Positions 1 to 8,479 of a stretch of DNA of 47,453 nucleotides are shown here, one piece after another. Position numbers and translations under genes: made by a program. Below the pieces are notes generated by a model that searched no databases, was not told where the DNA came from, and saw nothing but the letters and a program-made list of their open reading frames with translations. The DNA is from Mesotaenium endlicherianum (Eukaryota; Streptophyta; Zygnematophyceae; Zygnematales; Mesotaeniaceae). The stretch's first letter is position 1; each line of letters opens with the position of its first letter. The DNA is taken from NCBI GenBank assembly GCA_009602735.1, contig WELA01004442.1:471-47923 (forward strand). The letters are read 5' to 3'.

Positions 1-2
1 TA

Positions 3-947
3 TTTCAACATGGGCTCCCGTCTAATATCATCTCAGACAGAGACTCAAAATTCACCTCTAAGTTCTGGAGAGCTTTAATGGGGTTAATGGGAGTCAAACA
101 GCTGCTCAGCACAGCAAACCACCCTCAGACTGATGGGCAGACTGAAAGAACTAACCGAGTTCTGCAGGAGGTGCTGAGAGCATATATTAACCAAAAACAA
201 GATAATTGGGATGACCTGTTGCCTCAAATTCAGTTTGCGGTCAACAGTGCGGTGCACGCGTCAACGGGCAAAACTCCTTTTGAACTCAGCTTGGGTAGAG
301 TCCCTAAGTCTCCTCTAGATGTGCTAGGGGAATCTTTAACTCACCCTGAAGGGATTGACAACCCGGTCTCCCTCCAGTTAACTCAGGAGTTTGCTGACAC
401 CCTGTCAAAAGTTCGCCAAAACCTGCACAAAGCCCAAGAAAACCAACAAACATACGCTAATCAACACCGTCGGGAGCTGACATTTTCCAAGGGGGATTTA
501 GTCAAACTGCATTCTCAGCACCTGTACCTCCCTGGTGTGGTCAAGAAAAAGCTTGGCCCTGTCTGGGTCGGTCCATATTCGGTGGTCCGTCGTGTCGGTC
601 AGAATGCTTACAAACTGAACATGTCAGCTGACTACAAGGGGCACCCGGTCTTTAATGTCTCCTTCCTGGAACCATACATCAAAGGTTATACACTGTTCAC
701 AGGTCGGTTCCCGGTCCAACCGGGACCGGTCCCCGCTGTCCGGGACGGCGACCCTGAGGAATATGAGGTCGATGAGATTTTAGACGCTCGCTCGGTCCGT
801 CGATCGTCTAAATATGTCATGAAATACCTCATTCGATGGAAGGGTTACGATGCCTCTGGGGACACTTGGGAGTTTAAGGACCACTTGACCAATGCCAAAG
901 GGGCGTTGACACGGTTCCACCTTCGGGCCGCTAGCGTCCCTCCATAA
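3..947 (+). CDS. Ty3/gypsy integrase C-terminal half with chromodomain (partial)
   Basis: The frame is already open at base 3, so the ATG at 78 is internal and the protein begins left of the window. The second catalytic Asp lies in SDRDSKF (codon 36-38) and the catalytic Glu in GQTERTNR (codon 144-146). Their spacing is the D-35-E expected of retroviral-type integrases. A GPY/F-like segment follows (GPYSVVRRVG then HPVFNVSFLEPY, about 560-680). A chromodomain ends the protein (EEYEVDEILDAR ... YLIRWKGYDASGDTWE, about 757-870). Chromodomains on integrase are known to guide chromoviruses toward particular histone-marked chromatin. No stop or frameshift is seen, so this copy could be recent. The stop TAA is at 945-947. 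Confidence 0.9.
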   Translation, partial: FQHGLPSNIISDRDSKFTSKFWRALMGLMGVKQLLSTANHPQTDGQTERTNRVLQEVLRAYINQKQDNWDDLLPQIQFAVNSAVHASTGKTPFELSLGRVPKSPLDVLGESLTHPEGIDNPVSLQLTQEFADTLSKVRQNLHKAQENQQTYANQHRRELTFSKGDLVKLHSQHLYLPGVVKKKLGPVWVGPYSVVRRVGQNAYKLNMSADYKGHPVFNVSFLEPYIKGYTLFTGRFPVQPGPVPAVRDGDPEEYEVDEILDARSVRRSSKYVMKYLIRWKGYDASGDTWEFKDHLTNAKGALTRFHLRAASVPP

Positions 948-1214
948 CTGTCATTTCAGTTGACACGGGAAGGTGACAGGCGGTCCTGTCTCCATTTAAG
1001 TTGGAGGGGAAAATATATGACAGTTAGTGAGCGAGAGCGATAAAAACACACTCATACGTTTATGTGTAGCGCATCGCAACTACGTCAACTTTTAGCAATC
1101 ATCCTGTAAGGTAAACAGCAGCGAAGCCACTATACTAAATACTAACATACTTCCTGCAATCCCTATGACAAAGGTCCATATCCTACTAACTTGTGCCCTG
1201 GTTACATGTGCAGG
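948..1214 (+). other. Spacer with first polypurine-like tract
   Basis: Non-coding gap between pol and the extra ORF. It contains GGTGACAGG (972-980) and TTAAGTTGGAGGG (996-1008). Both short blocks recur after the extra ORF (GGTGACAGG at 2892-2900, TTAAGTTGGAGGG at 2990-3002). An acceptor-like pyrimidine/CAG context (ttacatgtgcag) sits just before the ORF's ATG at 1215, so a spliced subgenomic message is possible but unproven. Confidence 0.5.
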
Positions 1215-2891
1215 ATGGCGCCCACCACACAAAAGGAGGACAGAAAGCGCAAGGCAGAAGAAGCCAGGAGGACAATGGAGCAATACCAGAAGGAGCTGGC
1301 GGCGACGTCCCTCACCAGGAGAGAACAAGAAAGGGTCCGCAAACAACAAGAGGCGGCAGAAGAGGCACAGAGGAAGAAGGATCAGGAAGCGGAAAACCTC
1401 AGGAAGGCTGAGGAGGAGAGACAGAAGAAACAGCAAGAAGAAGCGGCAGCGGCAGAAGAGGAGAAAAGAAAAAAGATTGAAGCGGACAGACAGAAGAGCT
1501 TGGCCACTTACAGGTATACTGTGGTGGGTGGCCAAAACTTCGATAACCTGAAGGAAGCATTGCTGGCAGCCCAGGAGATCAACAGGCTGGAACAGACAAC
1601 ACTGCTACAGAAGGAAGGAGCTACAGCACTGGACAGGTACATCGAGACACACACCGGCGTGGTCCTTTACGAAGATTATGCTAAGATGGTGGGCTATACA
1701 GCAGAGCAGGCCCGGTATCTCGCAGATGATTCAGAGGACAAGCCGGTCCCCATACCGGGAATAGTGGGAGATCAGAGACTCATCCGGATGGTGAGCATGC
1801 GGCCCGATAGCTTTAAGGATACGGTATTCTACCTCACACTCCTGCCAGCTTACAATGAAGTTGAGAGAAGGAGCTGGGAGTACTTGGCCAGGGAAGCAGG
1901 ACAGCAGATGTTCTCTCCCCACTGGTTCCCGTGTAAACTGAGGAAGGCTGAGCACGGACCCCAGTACTACCAGCAGCCAACAGACTGGAGGTGGATGACC
2001 GTCACAAATAAGAAGCAGGAGTGTGACCGAGCCCAACCGGATGACTTCCACTATGGCCTAGACGGCTATCTCATCCTACCACCTCACATTGCCCCTTGGG
2101 ACCCCAGGCTGAATGGATGCCTGAGCAATATGAATGCAGAGACCAAGGAACATAGGAGGAGGGGAAGAGAGTACTTCTCTAAGGGAAAGCATGCCTTTGT
2201 CAAATGGGCAAAGAATGCAGGCCGGATAGATATCAGTAGGCTGAAGGCCAAGCAACCTCCAGCGCGCCCTAAGAAAGGGAGGTCGGTAGACTACTCCATG
2301 TCTACTAGGGAGCAGGACGACTTAGTGGACGAGACCCCTACTCTCTCCGAGGAGGAGGATGAGGAGGATGAGGAAGGAGAACAAGGCAGAGGAGAAGCAT
2401 CAGCAGCAGGTACTCAGGATACCCAGCGAGAGGCAGTGGCACTTCCTAAAGAACCACGATCAGGTGTGTGGAATGTGATCCCCGTTATGGCGACAACTGG
2501 ACCCCGCGCTCGCTCCCCCAGCCCACCTGCCCAAGCAGGGGAAGAAGCTGATCTGACTGTACTGGGCAGCAGACACAGACAGAAATCCCCAGAGGACAGG
2601 GGTGCCAGAAGAGGGACACGCGGGTGGGCCAGAGGTATGCCAGCCTCCCCCTCCGCTCAGGGGCATGTACCTCTAGCCAATGTATTTCAGCATCCTACTG
2701 GAATGCCTGTCTATGTGGGAATCAACACCCAAATAGTTGAAGAGCAGGCCACCATCCTCCGTTCTCCTCGAGGGCCAACTTTAGAGCAAACAGGGTTCTT
2801 TAGAAGGCCAGCTGACAGACCTAGAGGGCTGTCCAGATCTAGGTCCAGATCTCCGTCCCCTGATCCTGAAGCCCCAGGAACCACCCCTTAA
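1215..2891 (+). CDS. Extra ORF in env position of element A; coiled-coil, acidic and SR-rich protein
   Basis: A 558-codon intact frame. I chose the ATG at 1215 (A at -3, G at +4); the in-frame codon at 1191 is TTG. Residues 1-90 or so are a highly charged Lys/Arg/Glu/Gln/Ala coiled coil. A globular-looking middle follows, rich in Trp and Tyr (for example TDWRWMTVTN near 1985), then an acidic run (EEEDEEDEEGE, about 2349-2382), and finally a Ser/Arg/Pro-rich tail (SRSRSRSPSPDPE) of SR-protein style. There is no CCHC knuckle, transmembrane helix or signal peptide, so it is neither a usual gag nor an envelope. It sits between pol and the 3' LTR on the sense strand. Function not recognised. Charged coiled coil plus SR tail would fit nucleic-acid or nuclear RNP binding, but that is a guess. 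Confidence 0.7.
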   Translation: MAPTTQKEDRKRKAEEARRTMEQYQKELAATSLTRREQERVRKQQEAAEEAQRKKDQEAENLRKAEEERQKKQQEEAAAAEEEKRKKIEADRQKSLATYRYTVVGGQNFDNLKEALLAAQEINRLEQTTLLQKEGATALDRYIETHTGVVLYEDYAKMVGYTAEQARYLADDSEDKPVPIPGIVGDQRLIRMVSMRPDSFKDTVFYLTLLPAYNEVERRSWEYLAREAGQQMFSPHWFPCKLRKAEHGPQYYQQPTDWRWMTVTNKKQECDRAQPDDFHYGLDGYLILPPHIAPWDPRLNGCLSNMNAETKEHRRRGREYFSKGKHAFVKWAKNAGRIDISRLKAKQPPARPKKGRSVDYSMSTREQDDLVDETPTLSEEEDEEDEEGEQGRGEASAAGTQDTQREAVALPKEPRSGVWNVIPVMATTGPRARSPSPPAQAGEEADLTVLGSRHRQKSPEDRGARRGTRGWARGMPASPSAQGHVPLANVFQHPTGMPVYVGINTQIVEEQATILRSPRGPTLEQTGFFRRPADRPRGLSRSRSRSPSPDPEAPGTTP

Positions 2892-2989
2892 GGTGACAGG
2901 CTGAAAAGATAGTCAGTAAGGGAGGCTGGTCAGGGTCAGTTTCTTTATTTAAAGCTTTTGCAGTTTAATGTTGTCGAGGCGACAACAAG

Positions 2990-3002
2990 TTAAGTTGGAG
3001 GG
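2990..3002 (+). other. Polypurine tract of element A
   Basis: TTAAGTTGGAGGG lies two bases upstream of the LTR start TGTAATGAATC, the position expected for the plus-strand primer. The same 13 bases occur at 996-1008. Confidence 0.7.
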
Positions 3003-3004
3003 AT

Positions 3005-3724
3005 TGTAATGAATCAGTATATTAGTGGATATAATATTCATTTAAATATAATAGTTAATTAAGTTCAGCCTGCTGAACTTTAGTTAATAATCAGTCTGCT
3101 GGACTTTACATAATTATCAGTTTAATGACTCGGCCAAAAGCAGCAGGCTGAAGTCAACTTAAGTCAGCTTGCTGACACATTCTTTGACAGCCAGCTGACT
3201 TCCGTACTCGGTAGCAGCGAACTGCCTTGATATGCATCTAAGTGCGATATGCTAGATGAATGGCCAGATGACATCCCTATGATGGATGGCTATTCGGGAT
3301 GATGGGAGATGGCGGTGGATTTGGTTAACCGAGGTCCTACCAACGTGGTTAACTCCCGGGTAGGCGGTGCCATCGCACTGACCGTTGAACAGTAAACTCA
3401 TTCCATGTACATATGCTAGGCATTGCTCTCGAGTTCGGCATTCGGAAACGAGGCCAACTCTCTTGTACAGCTTACTGAGAGAGCTCTGAATCCAAGGCGA
3501 GAAGCCATTGATACGCACTGTCTTCTAACCTTGCTTATGTATGAGTTTACTGATTTGCATTATTGATGCTAGTTTACTCGCATTTGACTTACGAGTATTA
3601 TTCACTGCTAGTGTATTGTCCTTTGCCGTTTAACCAGTTAACGGAAATTGCCATCAAGATTACTTGCTGATATAAAGATCTTTATTAATTGTTAAGCGCT
3701 TATTTGGTAAGTCGATTCATTTCA
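3005..3724 (+). repeat. 3' LTR of element A (720 bp)
   Basis: The ends TGTAATGAATC and GATTCATTTCA are near-perfect inverted repeats with TG...CA termini. A related but different LTR at 11000-12202 uses the same ends, which confirms the boundaries. It contains a conserved stem-loop (CCTACC 3336-3341 with GGTAGG 3359-3364) whose loop holds GTGGTTAACTC. A possible TATA element (TATAAAG) is at 3671-3677, although close to the end. A truncated relative lies at 19121-19599. Confidence 0.85.
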
Positions 3725-4161
3725 GTAGGCTCTTTTATCGTTATCGCAAAGGTTGGACCTGTTGCATACCGACTGGATTTGCCTAAATCCATGGAGCGAA
3801 CGCATCTTGTGTTTCATGTCAGTTTACTGAAGCTGTTTAGGTCCAATGGCCGCTATCAGCCACAAGCACCGGAATTGGAACTCGCCAATGATGATAAGGC
3901 CTGGGATGTAGAGGAGGTCTTAGGACACCGCTACACTCGTCATAAACCTCCACGCGTGGAGCTTTTGATAAAGTGGCTAGATTACGATTCCAGTTGAAAC
4001 TCGTACAAACCTCAGGACAAAATCCTACTTAATTGTAAGGACCTGGTCCAACAATATTGGTTACGATGGGCTGATGCTCAAAAGCTCTGCGCCGAGGCAA
4101 GTGTGCTACCAAGCGCTCTTCGTAAGCCATGGAACAAACGCAAAAGAGACGCGGCCAAGTA
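3725..4161 (+). pseudogene. Integrase end and chromodomain of element B (broken)
   Basis: Begins inside the frame at the junction with A. The segment around VGPVAYRLDLP and THLVFHVSLLKLF (3750-3838) matches the GPY/F region of chromovirus integrases. The chromodomain runs from WDVEEVLGHR to LLIKWLDYDSS. It then hits TGA (3995-3997) where the family has the conserved Trp of WE/WN, a TGG to TGA change, after which the same frame continues to TAA at 4159-4161 with a basic tail (KRKRDAAK). Decayed remnant; no functional protein expected. Confidence 0.8.
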
Positions 4162-4728
4162 ATCGCTCTTTTCCGTCACTGTGATGATGCATAGTCCAAT
4201 CGCTCACCAGTGTTTTCCGCTAGTCAAGGCTAGTATCGACACATCTACGACTTAAAAGACGTAAGCTTAACGAGGACGTTAAGTTCTTTTAAGGGGGGAG
4301 GAGTGTAACGATTTGAGCTTTTTAGGCGTATTTGGGACGTTTTCCCAATTACCTAAAATACGTTACACTATTTATCATAAGTTATTTGATAACTGATTGC
4401 ATCACATTGAATTATTCGCCACACACGTGTGCCGATTAATTCCCGGTCGATTGGCGAAACGACCGAGATACTATTGCAAAAAGCGTCGTAACGTAATTCG
4501 ACTACTTCGCAAAAGTACAACATAATTATTCATGAAGTTACTTTGAATAATTCTGAGATGATAATTTAATTAAACATTGTTTGATTAAGTTATTTTGATT
4601 GTCATTATTACGAATAATGGACAATCACAGATTTCGGATTACGACTAGTCGTAATACGAAGAAACTGTCGTATCATTAAATACGAACAAACAGTCGTAAA
4701 GTCAAACGAAACGAAATATGCAAAGTCG

Positions 4729-4798
4729 CTTTGCATCCGAGCGGATTCAAACCCGCGACTTTCGTTTGAAACGTTCACACCTAACCGATTGGCCAAAG
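4729..4798 (-). other. Degenerate tRNA-like sequence inside LTR of element B
   Basis: On the minus strand a D-arm-like block (CCAATCGGTTAGGTG) is followed by a palindromic anticodon-arm-like CGTTTCAAACG and a T-arm-like GCGGGTTTGAATCCGC. CTTTG and CAAAG could pair at the ends. The T stem lacks one base and the acceptor stem is only 5 bp, so this is not a functional tRNA. It may be a captured tRNA or SINE fragment. Confidence 0.35.
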
Positions 4799-5065
4799 TA
4801 GCTTTTTAAACTACCGGTTCATGACGAAAGCATGTGTACGCAACTCCGCGATCAATCGCGACTTTTTCGGAAAGTCGCGAGAACGCGAAAACGCCCGTTT
4901 GGCGCGAAACGTTTTTTCGGAAACCGTCGAAAAGTCTCCAAACGGCCAACCGCGCGTTTCGAGCATTCGGCCGAATGGGACACGTCCCTTCGACCGTTTT
5001 CGTTGAACATGAACCAGTGCCCTAGGTGGTGACTCGAAGCACTCCAGTGCCTCATGTTGTGCACG

Positions 5066-5073
5066 TATAAATA
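5066..5073 (+). promoter_or_regulatory. TATA box of element B LTR
   Basis: TATAAATA sits about 170 bp before the LTR end, a normal place for the U3/R promoter. Transcription would start near 5095-5105. Confidence 0.6.
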
Positions 5074-5245
5074 CCTGCAGAGTCATTGTGAGTGCAACTC
5101 TCACAAGCACACATTCTACTTTAGTTTTCACTTTCGCTCTTTTGAGTATTCGTCAATTTCCACAAGTATACAGATTCTCCTTCCACTTGAATTGAATATT
5201 TCTTGAATACCGAGGAAAGATCCTCTCGAAAGCAGAAACGTCACA

Positions 5246-6662
5246 CCCAGTCCTTGGGCGGCCGCGTGTTGCAAGGCCTGCATATCAAGGTTAGGAAGGT
5301 GGCATGGTCCACAGTTCTTCGTGTGGTCCTTGTGAAGACGGCCATCTGTGCCTTCCAGCTCCAAAATTCCTGACGCCAAGACACGCTTGACGCGCAGGAT
5401 GACGGGCGAGCTGCTGGTGTTGAGGTTGTTCTTCGTCTGGCGTCGCAGGTACACAAAGTCACCATCGGAAAATTTCAACATTTGCGGACGATAGGCTCCT
5501 CCACGAGTCATGGCATACCTCAGTGTGTCGCGGTGCTGAGCGATTTTGAGGTTGTCCATGGCCTTGGGCATCAGGCGCTGAAAGAGCTGTACACGCTGCC
5601 CAATAAGAGCGCTCCACGTCTTGGGATTGTCCAAGTCCAAGACGTTCTCGGCCACGATCCTGGCTGCTGCAGGCAGGACCGGCCGTCGGCCGTAGAGAAG
5701 GAAGTAGGGAGAATGCGAGGCCAAGGAGGCCTGCTTACTGAACCTGTACCCCATAGCCAACCATGGGAGGGCGTTGTCCCATTGAGTGTTGTCGTAGGCC
5801 AGGCACTACTTCTGCAGCCCAAGCTTAACGGTCTGCACCATGCGTTTCGCAAGGTCGTTAGCCTGGGGATGGTTGCGGGAGGTAGTACGGTGGTCATCAA
5901 GCGTTCCAGCAGCTTCTGAAAGCTACCCTAAAATTCCTTGCCCTGATTGATGAGGACCTCTGCGCAACCGCCAAAGCGGCTAAGGACCTGGTCAAGGAAA
6001 GCCTGAGCAATCCCCTCACTGGCCTTGCTGGGCAAAGGCACAAGCTCGATCCACTTGGACATGTGCTCAATCATCACCAAGACGTAGAGGTTGTCCTGGC
6101 AAGACTTGGGCAGCTCCCCAGCCAAGTCAAGCGACCACCTGTAGAACAGCCCCTGAATAGGGTGAGGGCTGAGAGCGACGATGTGGGCTGTGAAGCTCGA
6201 GCACACTTGGACGCAAAGAGTGCAGCTGCTGACGACGTCGGCGACGACCTCAGTCATGACGTACCACCAATACTCAACCTGGAGGAGGCTAAGAGTGCGC
6301 TTAACATCAATGTGTCCAAGCGTCTCGTGCACACGTTGCACCAGCTGGCTGCGTTTATTGGGCTCAGGAACCACCAGGACAGAGCCGTCCGCCATCACTC
6401 GCCCCATGCGCCCCTCCATGAAGACGAAGTCCCGGCTGCGCTTGAGGATGCGGTCGCGCTCGCGCGCACTGATGCCTAGGACCAAATTCTTGGCCGTGAC
6501 GTATTCCAGCACTAGGGCGTTGTCCCACACGTCCTCAGGCCCGCGCTGCCAGCTGTTTTGCTCCTTAGCTGCTGCCAGTGCCAGTCGCCAAGTGGTGACG
6601 GTCACTATGTCTAGGCTGGTGAGCCCTGCTGGCCGCATGTCGCCGTCAACGGTGAAGGCCAA
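5246..6662 (-). pseudogene. Integrase of element C (broken, truncated)
   Basis: The N-terminal zinc-binding HHCC domain is recognisable (HETLGHIDVKRTL ... SSCTLC, about 6350-6210). The core begins at WSLDLAGELP, but the second catalytic position reads LINQGKEF, Asp replaced by Asn. A stop follows, then a frameshift, and the third catalytic position reads LAKRM where element D has LAERI, Glu replaced by Lys. The frame recovers as MGYRFSKQASLASHSPYFLL (from 5760) and continues through DGDFVYLRRQTKNN to NCGPCHLPNLD, which matches element D closely. It ends where LTR B begins, before the position at which D has its PHD finger. Non-functional. Confidence 0.85.
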
Positions 6663-6677
6663 GAACGCCGTCGCGTG

Positions 6678-7960
6678 CTAGGCCACTGGCTCATCCTCAT
6701 CGTGGCGAGCTACTGTGAGGTCCCTTGAAAAGGGCCAGGGGTTGCGGCTGAGGCTGTCGACGTCCAGGTTCGTCGACCCTGGGCAATGGTGCACGTCGAA
6801 GGTGTACTCTTGCAAGATGAGCGCCCACCGTGCGTACTTGCCTGTCAGGCGCTCGATGTCATGTGCCACTTGAGTGGCTGATGGTCGGTGACCAAGCGGA
6901 AGTGGGTGCCGTAGAGATAGTGCCTGAAGTGCACAATTGCCCACACAGCTGCCAGGCACTCCCCCTCATAAGAGCCGTAGTTGCCCTCAGCACAATTATT
7001 GCTGCGGCTGGCGTACGCCACCACATGCTCAAAGCGTCATGCTCTCGCACAAGCACCGCTCTAGGCCCTGCTTGCGACCAGTCGATGTGGAGAATGAAGA
7101 GCATCTGATAGTCAAGCCGCCGTAGTAGTGGGGTGCTCATCAATAGCTCCTTGAGCTTGTCAAACGCCGCCTGTTGCTCTGGTCTCCATACGTAGGCAAC
7201 GCCCTTGCGTAGCAAGTCGTTGAGCAGCTTGGCCAGCTCGCTGAACCCTGGCACAAAGCGGAAATAGTAGTTGGCGAGGCCAAGGAAGGCCCTCAACTGC
7301 GAGATGTTGGTCGGTGGCGGGATGCCAGTGATGGCCGAGATCTTGGCCAGTTGAGGGGCCAAGCCACTGGAGGACAAGAGATGCCCAAGGTACTCCACCT
7401 CTCGGGTCCCAAAGGTGCACTTGCCTGGATGGCACTTGAGCTCGACGGCCTCCCAGTGGTCCAGGACTGCAGTGATGCACGCCACGTGCTCCTCAAACGT
7501 CTCATTGAAGACGAGCACGTCATCAATGTAGCACCGAGCAAAGGAGAGCCCTGCCAAGTCCTTATCCATGACCCGCTGGAAGGTGGCAGGAGCGTTCTTC
7601 AAGCCGAAGGGCATAACCCTCCACTCGTAGAGACGCTACAACCTCCAGAAAGCCGTCTTGTGCTGGTCCTCCTCCGCGATGGGTATCTGGTTGAAGCCCT
7701 GCCTCAAATCCAGCACCAAGAACCAAGTACAAGCGCCGATGTTGTCAAAGATCTTGTCAGGGCTCGGCATAGGATATCTGTCCTGCTCAGTGACCTCATT
7801 AAGCTTACAATAGTCACCGCACATCCTCTTATCAGACCAATTGCCTGAGGCGTCCTTCTTAGCTGGCATGACTGTGGGCGCAGCGTATGTGGAGGCAAAT
7901 TCGCGAATGAGCTAACACTCCTCTAGCTTGCCTGTCTGCGTGCTGATTAAGTTGTTCTCA
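6678..7960 (-). pseudogene. Reverse transcriptase and RNase H of element C (broken)
   Basis: The RT runs from about 7960. MCGDYCKLNEVTEQDRYPMP and VLDLRQGFNQIPI are the fingers/palm motifs with the first catalytic Asp. A TAG stop follows (near 7635, in the stretch where the family reads towards YEWRVMPFGL). The frame then gives MPFGLKNAPATFQ and the catalytic box CYIDDVLVF (about 7530). The thumb and RNase H region includes FILHIDWSQ, then shifts frame near 7060. GKYARWALILQEYTF and DVDSLSRNP (about 6845-6740) are the RNase H end. One stop and at least one frameshift make it non-functional. Order RT-RNase H-integrase is Ty3/gypsy, not Copia. Confidence 0.85.
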
Positions 7961-8479
7961 GAGCACTTTTGGAAGATGGGCACGCTTGTCTGGAGGGGAA
8001 TCCTCATAGGGTCGCCCGTGTAGCACCCAAGATCGTGCTTGCCGCTGGCAAAGTTGGCACTGCGCCGTGCATTCAACAATGCCGTCAGCTGAGCAGCCTG
8101 TGCCTCAGTGATAGTCCCCCCCAGCTTCTAGGTGGAGACAGCTGGTGGTGGCTCCTGTGCTGCAGCTGGCGCCTCCTGCCCTGCTGTTGGCGTGGTGTGT
8201 GGGACTGCAAGCGTTGCAGTTGGTGCAATTGGCCTGCCTCGAGTGCCTCCTCCTTGGCAGCTGCTGCCAGCTGCCCTGCACCACCTGTCGGCGGCCGAGA
8301 GCATGGAATAAGAAATGGGGAGCAAAAATCCTTGGGTTGCTGCGAGGACTCCTGCCTCCTCCTTCCCCCCCCAAGCAAACCAGAACCAGCACCAAGACGC
8401 GGCGCAGGCGGATGCCGAGAAGCAGGCCCCTCGCGCTGGGAATGCCAGATCGTACCAGGCGGGGCACGGCCGTCGTTGT

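Larger units (their letters stand above)
1..3724 (+). mobile_element. Element A: Ty3/gypsy chromodomain LTR element, 3' part
   Basis: The left edge of the window cuts this element. Visible in order are the integrase core end, GPY-type segment and chromodomain (3-947), a spacer with a first polypurine-like tract (996-1008), an extra ORF (1215-2891), a second polypurine tract (2990-3002) and an LTR (3005-3724). The LTR starts TGTAATGAATC and ends GATTCATTTCA. The sequence immediately after the LTR (3725) falls inside the pol reading frame of another chromodomain element, so A inserted into element B. The open frames suggest a young insertion. The 5' LTR and its target duplication lie outside the window, so the duplication cannot be checked. 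Confidence 0.85.
3725..5245 (+). mobile_element. Element B: older chromodomain Ty3/gypsy element, 3' part
   Basis: Element A interrupts this element's integrase frame at 3724/3725. What remains is the end of pol (3725-4161), a spacer, a polypurine tract (AAGGGGGGAGGAG, 4291-4303) and a 942-bp LTR (4304-5245). The LTR ends exactly where the minus-strand integrase of element C is cut off, so B inserted into C before A inserted into B. The 5' half lies left of the window. Confidence 0.8.
4304..5245 (+). repeat. 3' LTR of element B (942 bp)
   Basis: Starts TGTAACG directly after a polypurine tract and ends CGTCACA, one mismatch from the inverted partner CGTTACA. It carries a TATA box (5066-5073) and a degenerate tRNA-like segment on the minus strand (4729-4798). 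The right end abuts element C coding sequence at 5246. Its 5' partner is outside the window. Confidence 0.8.
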
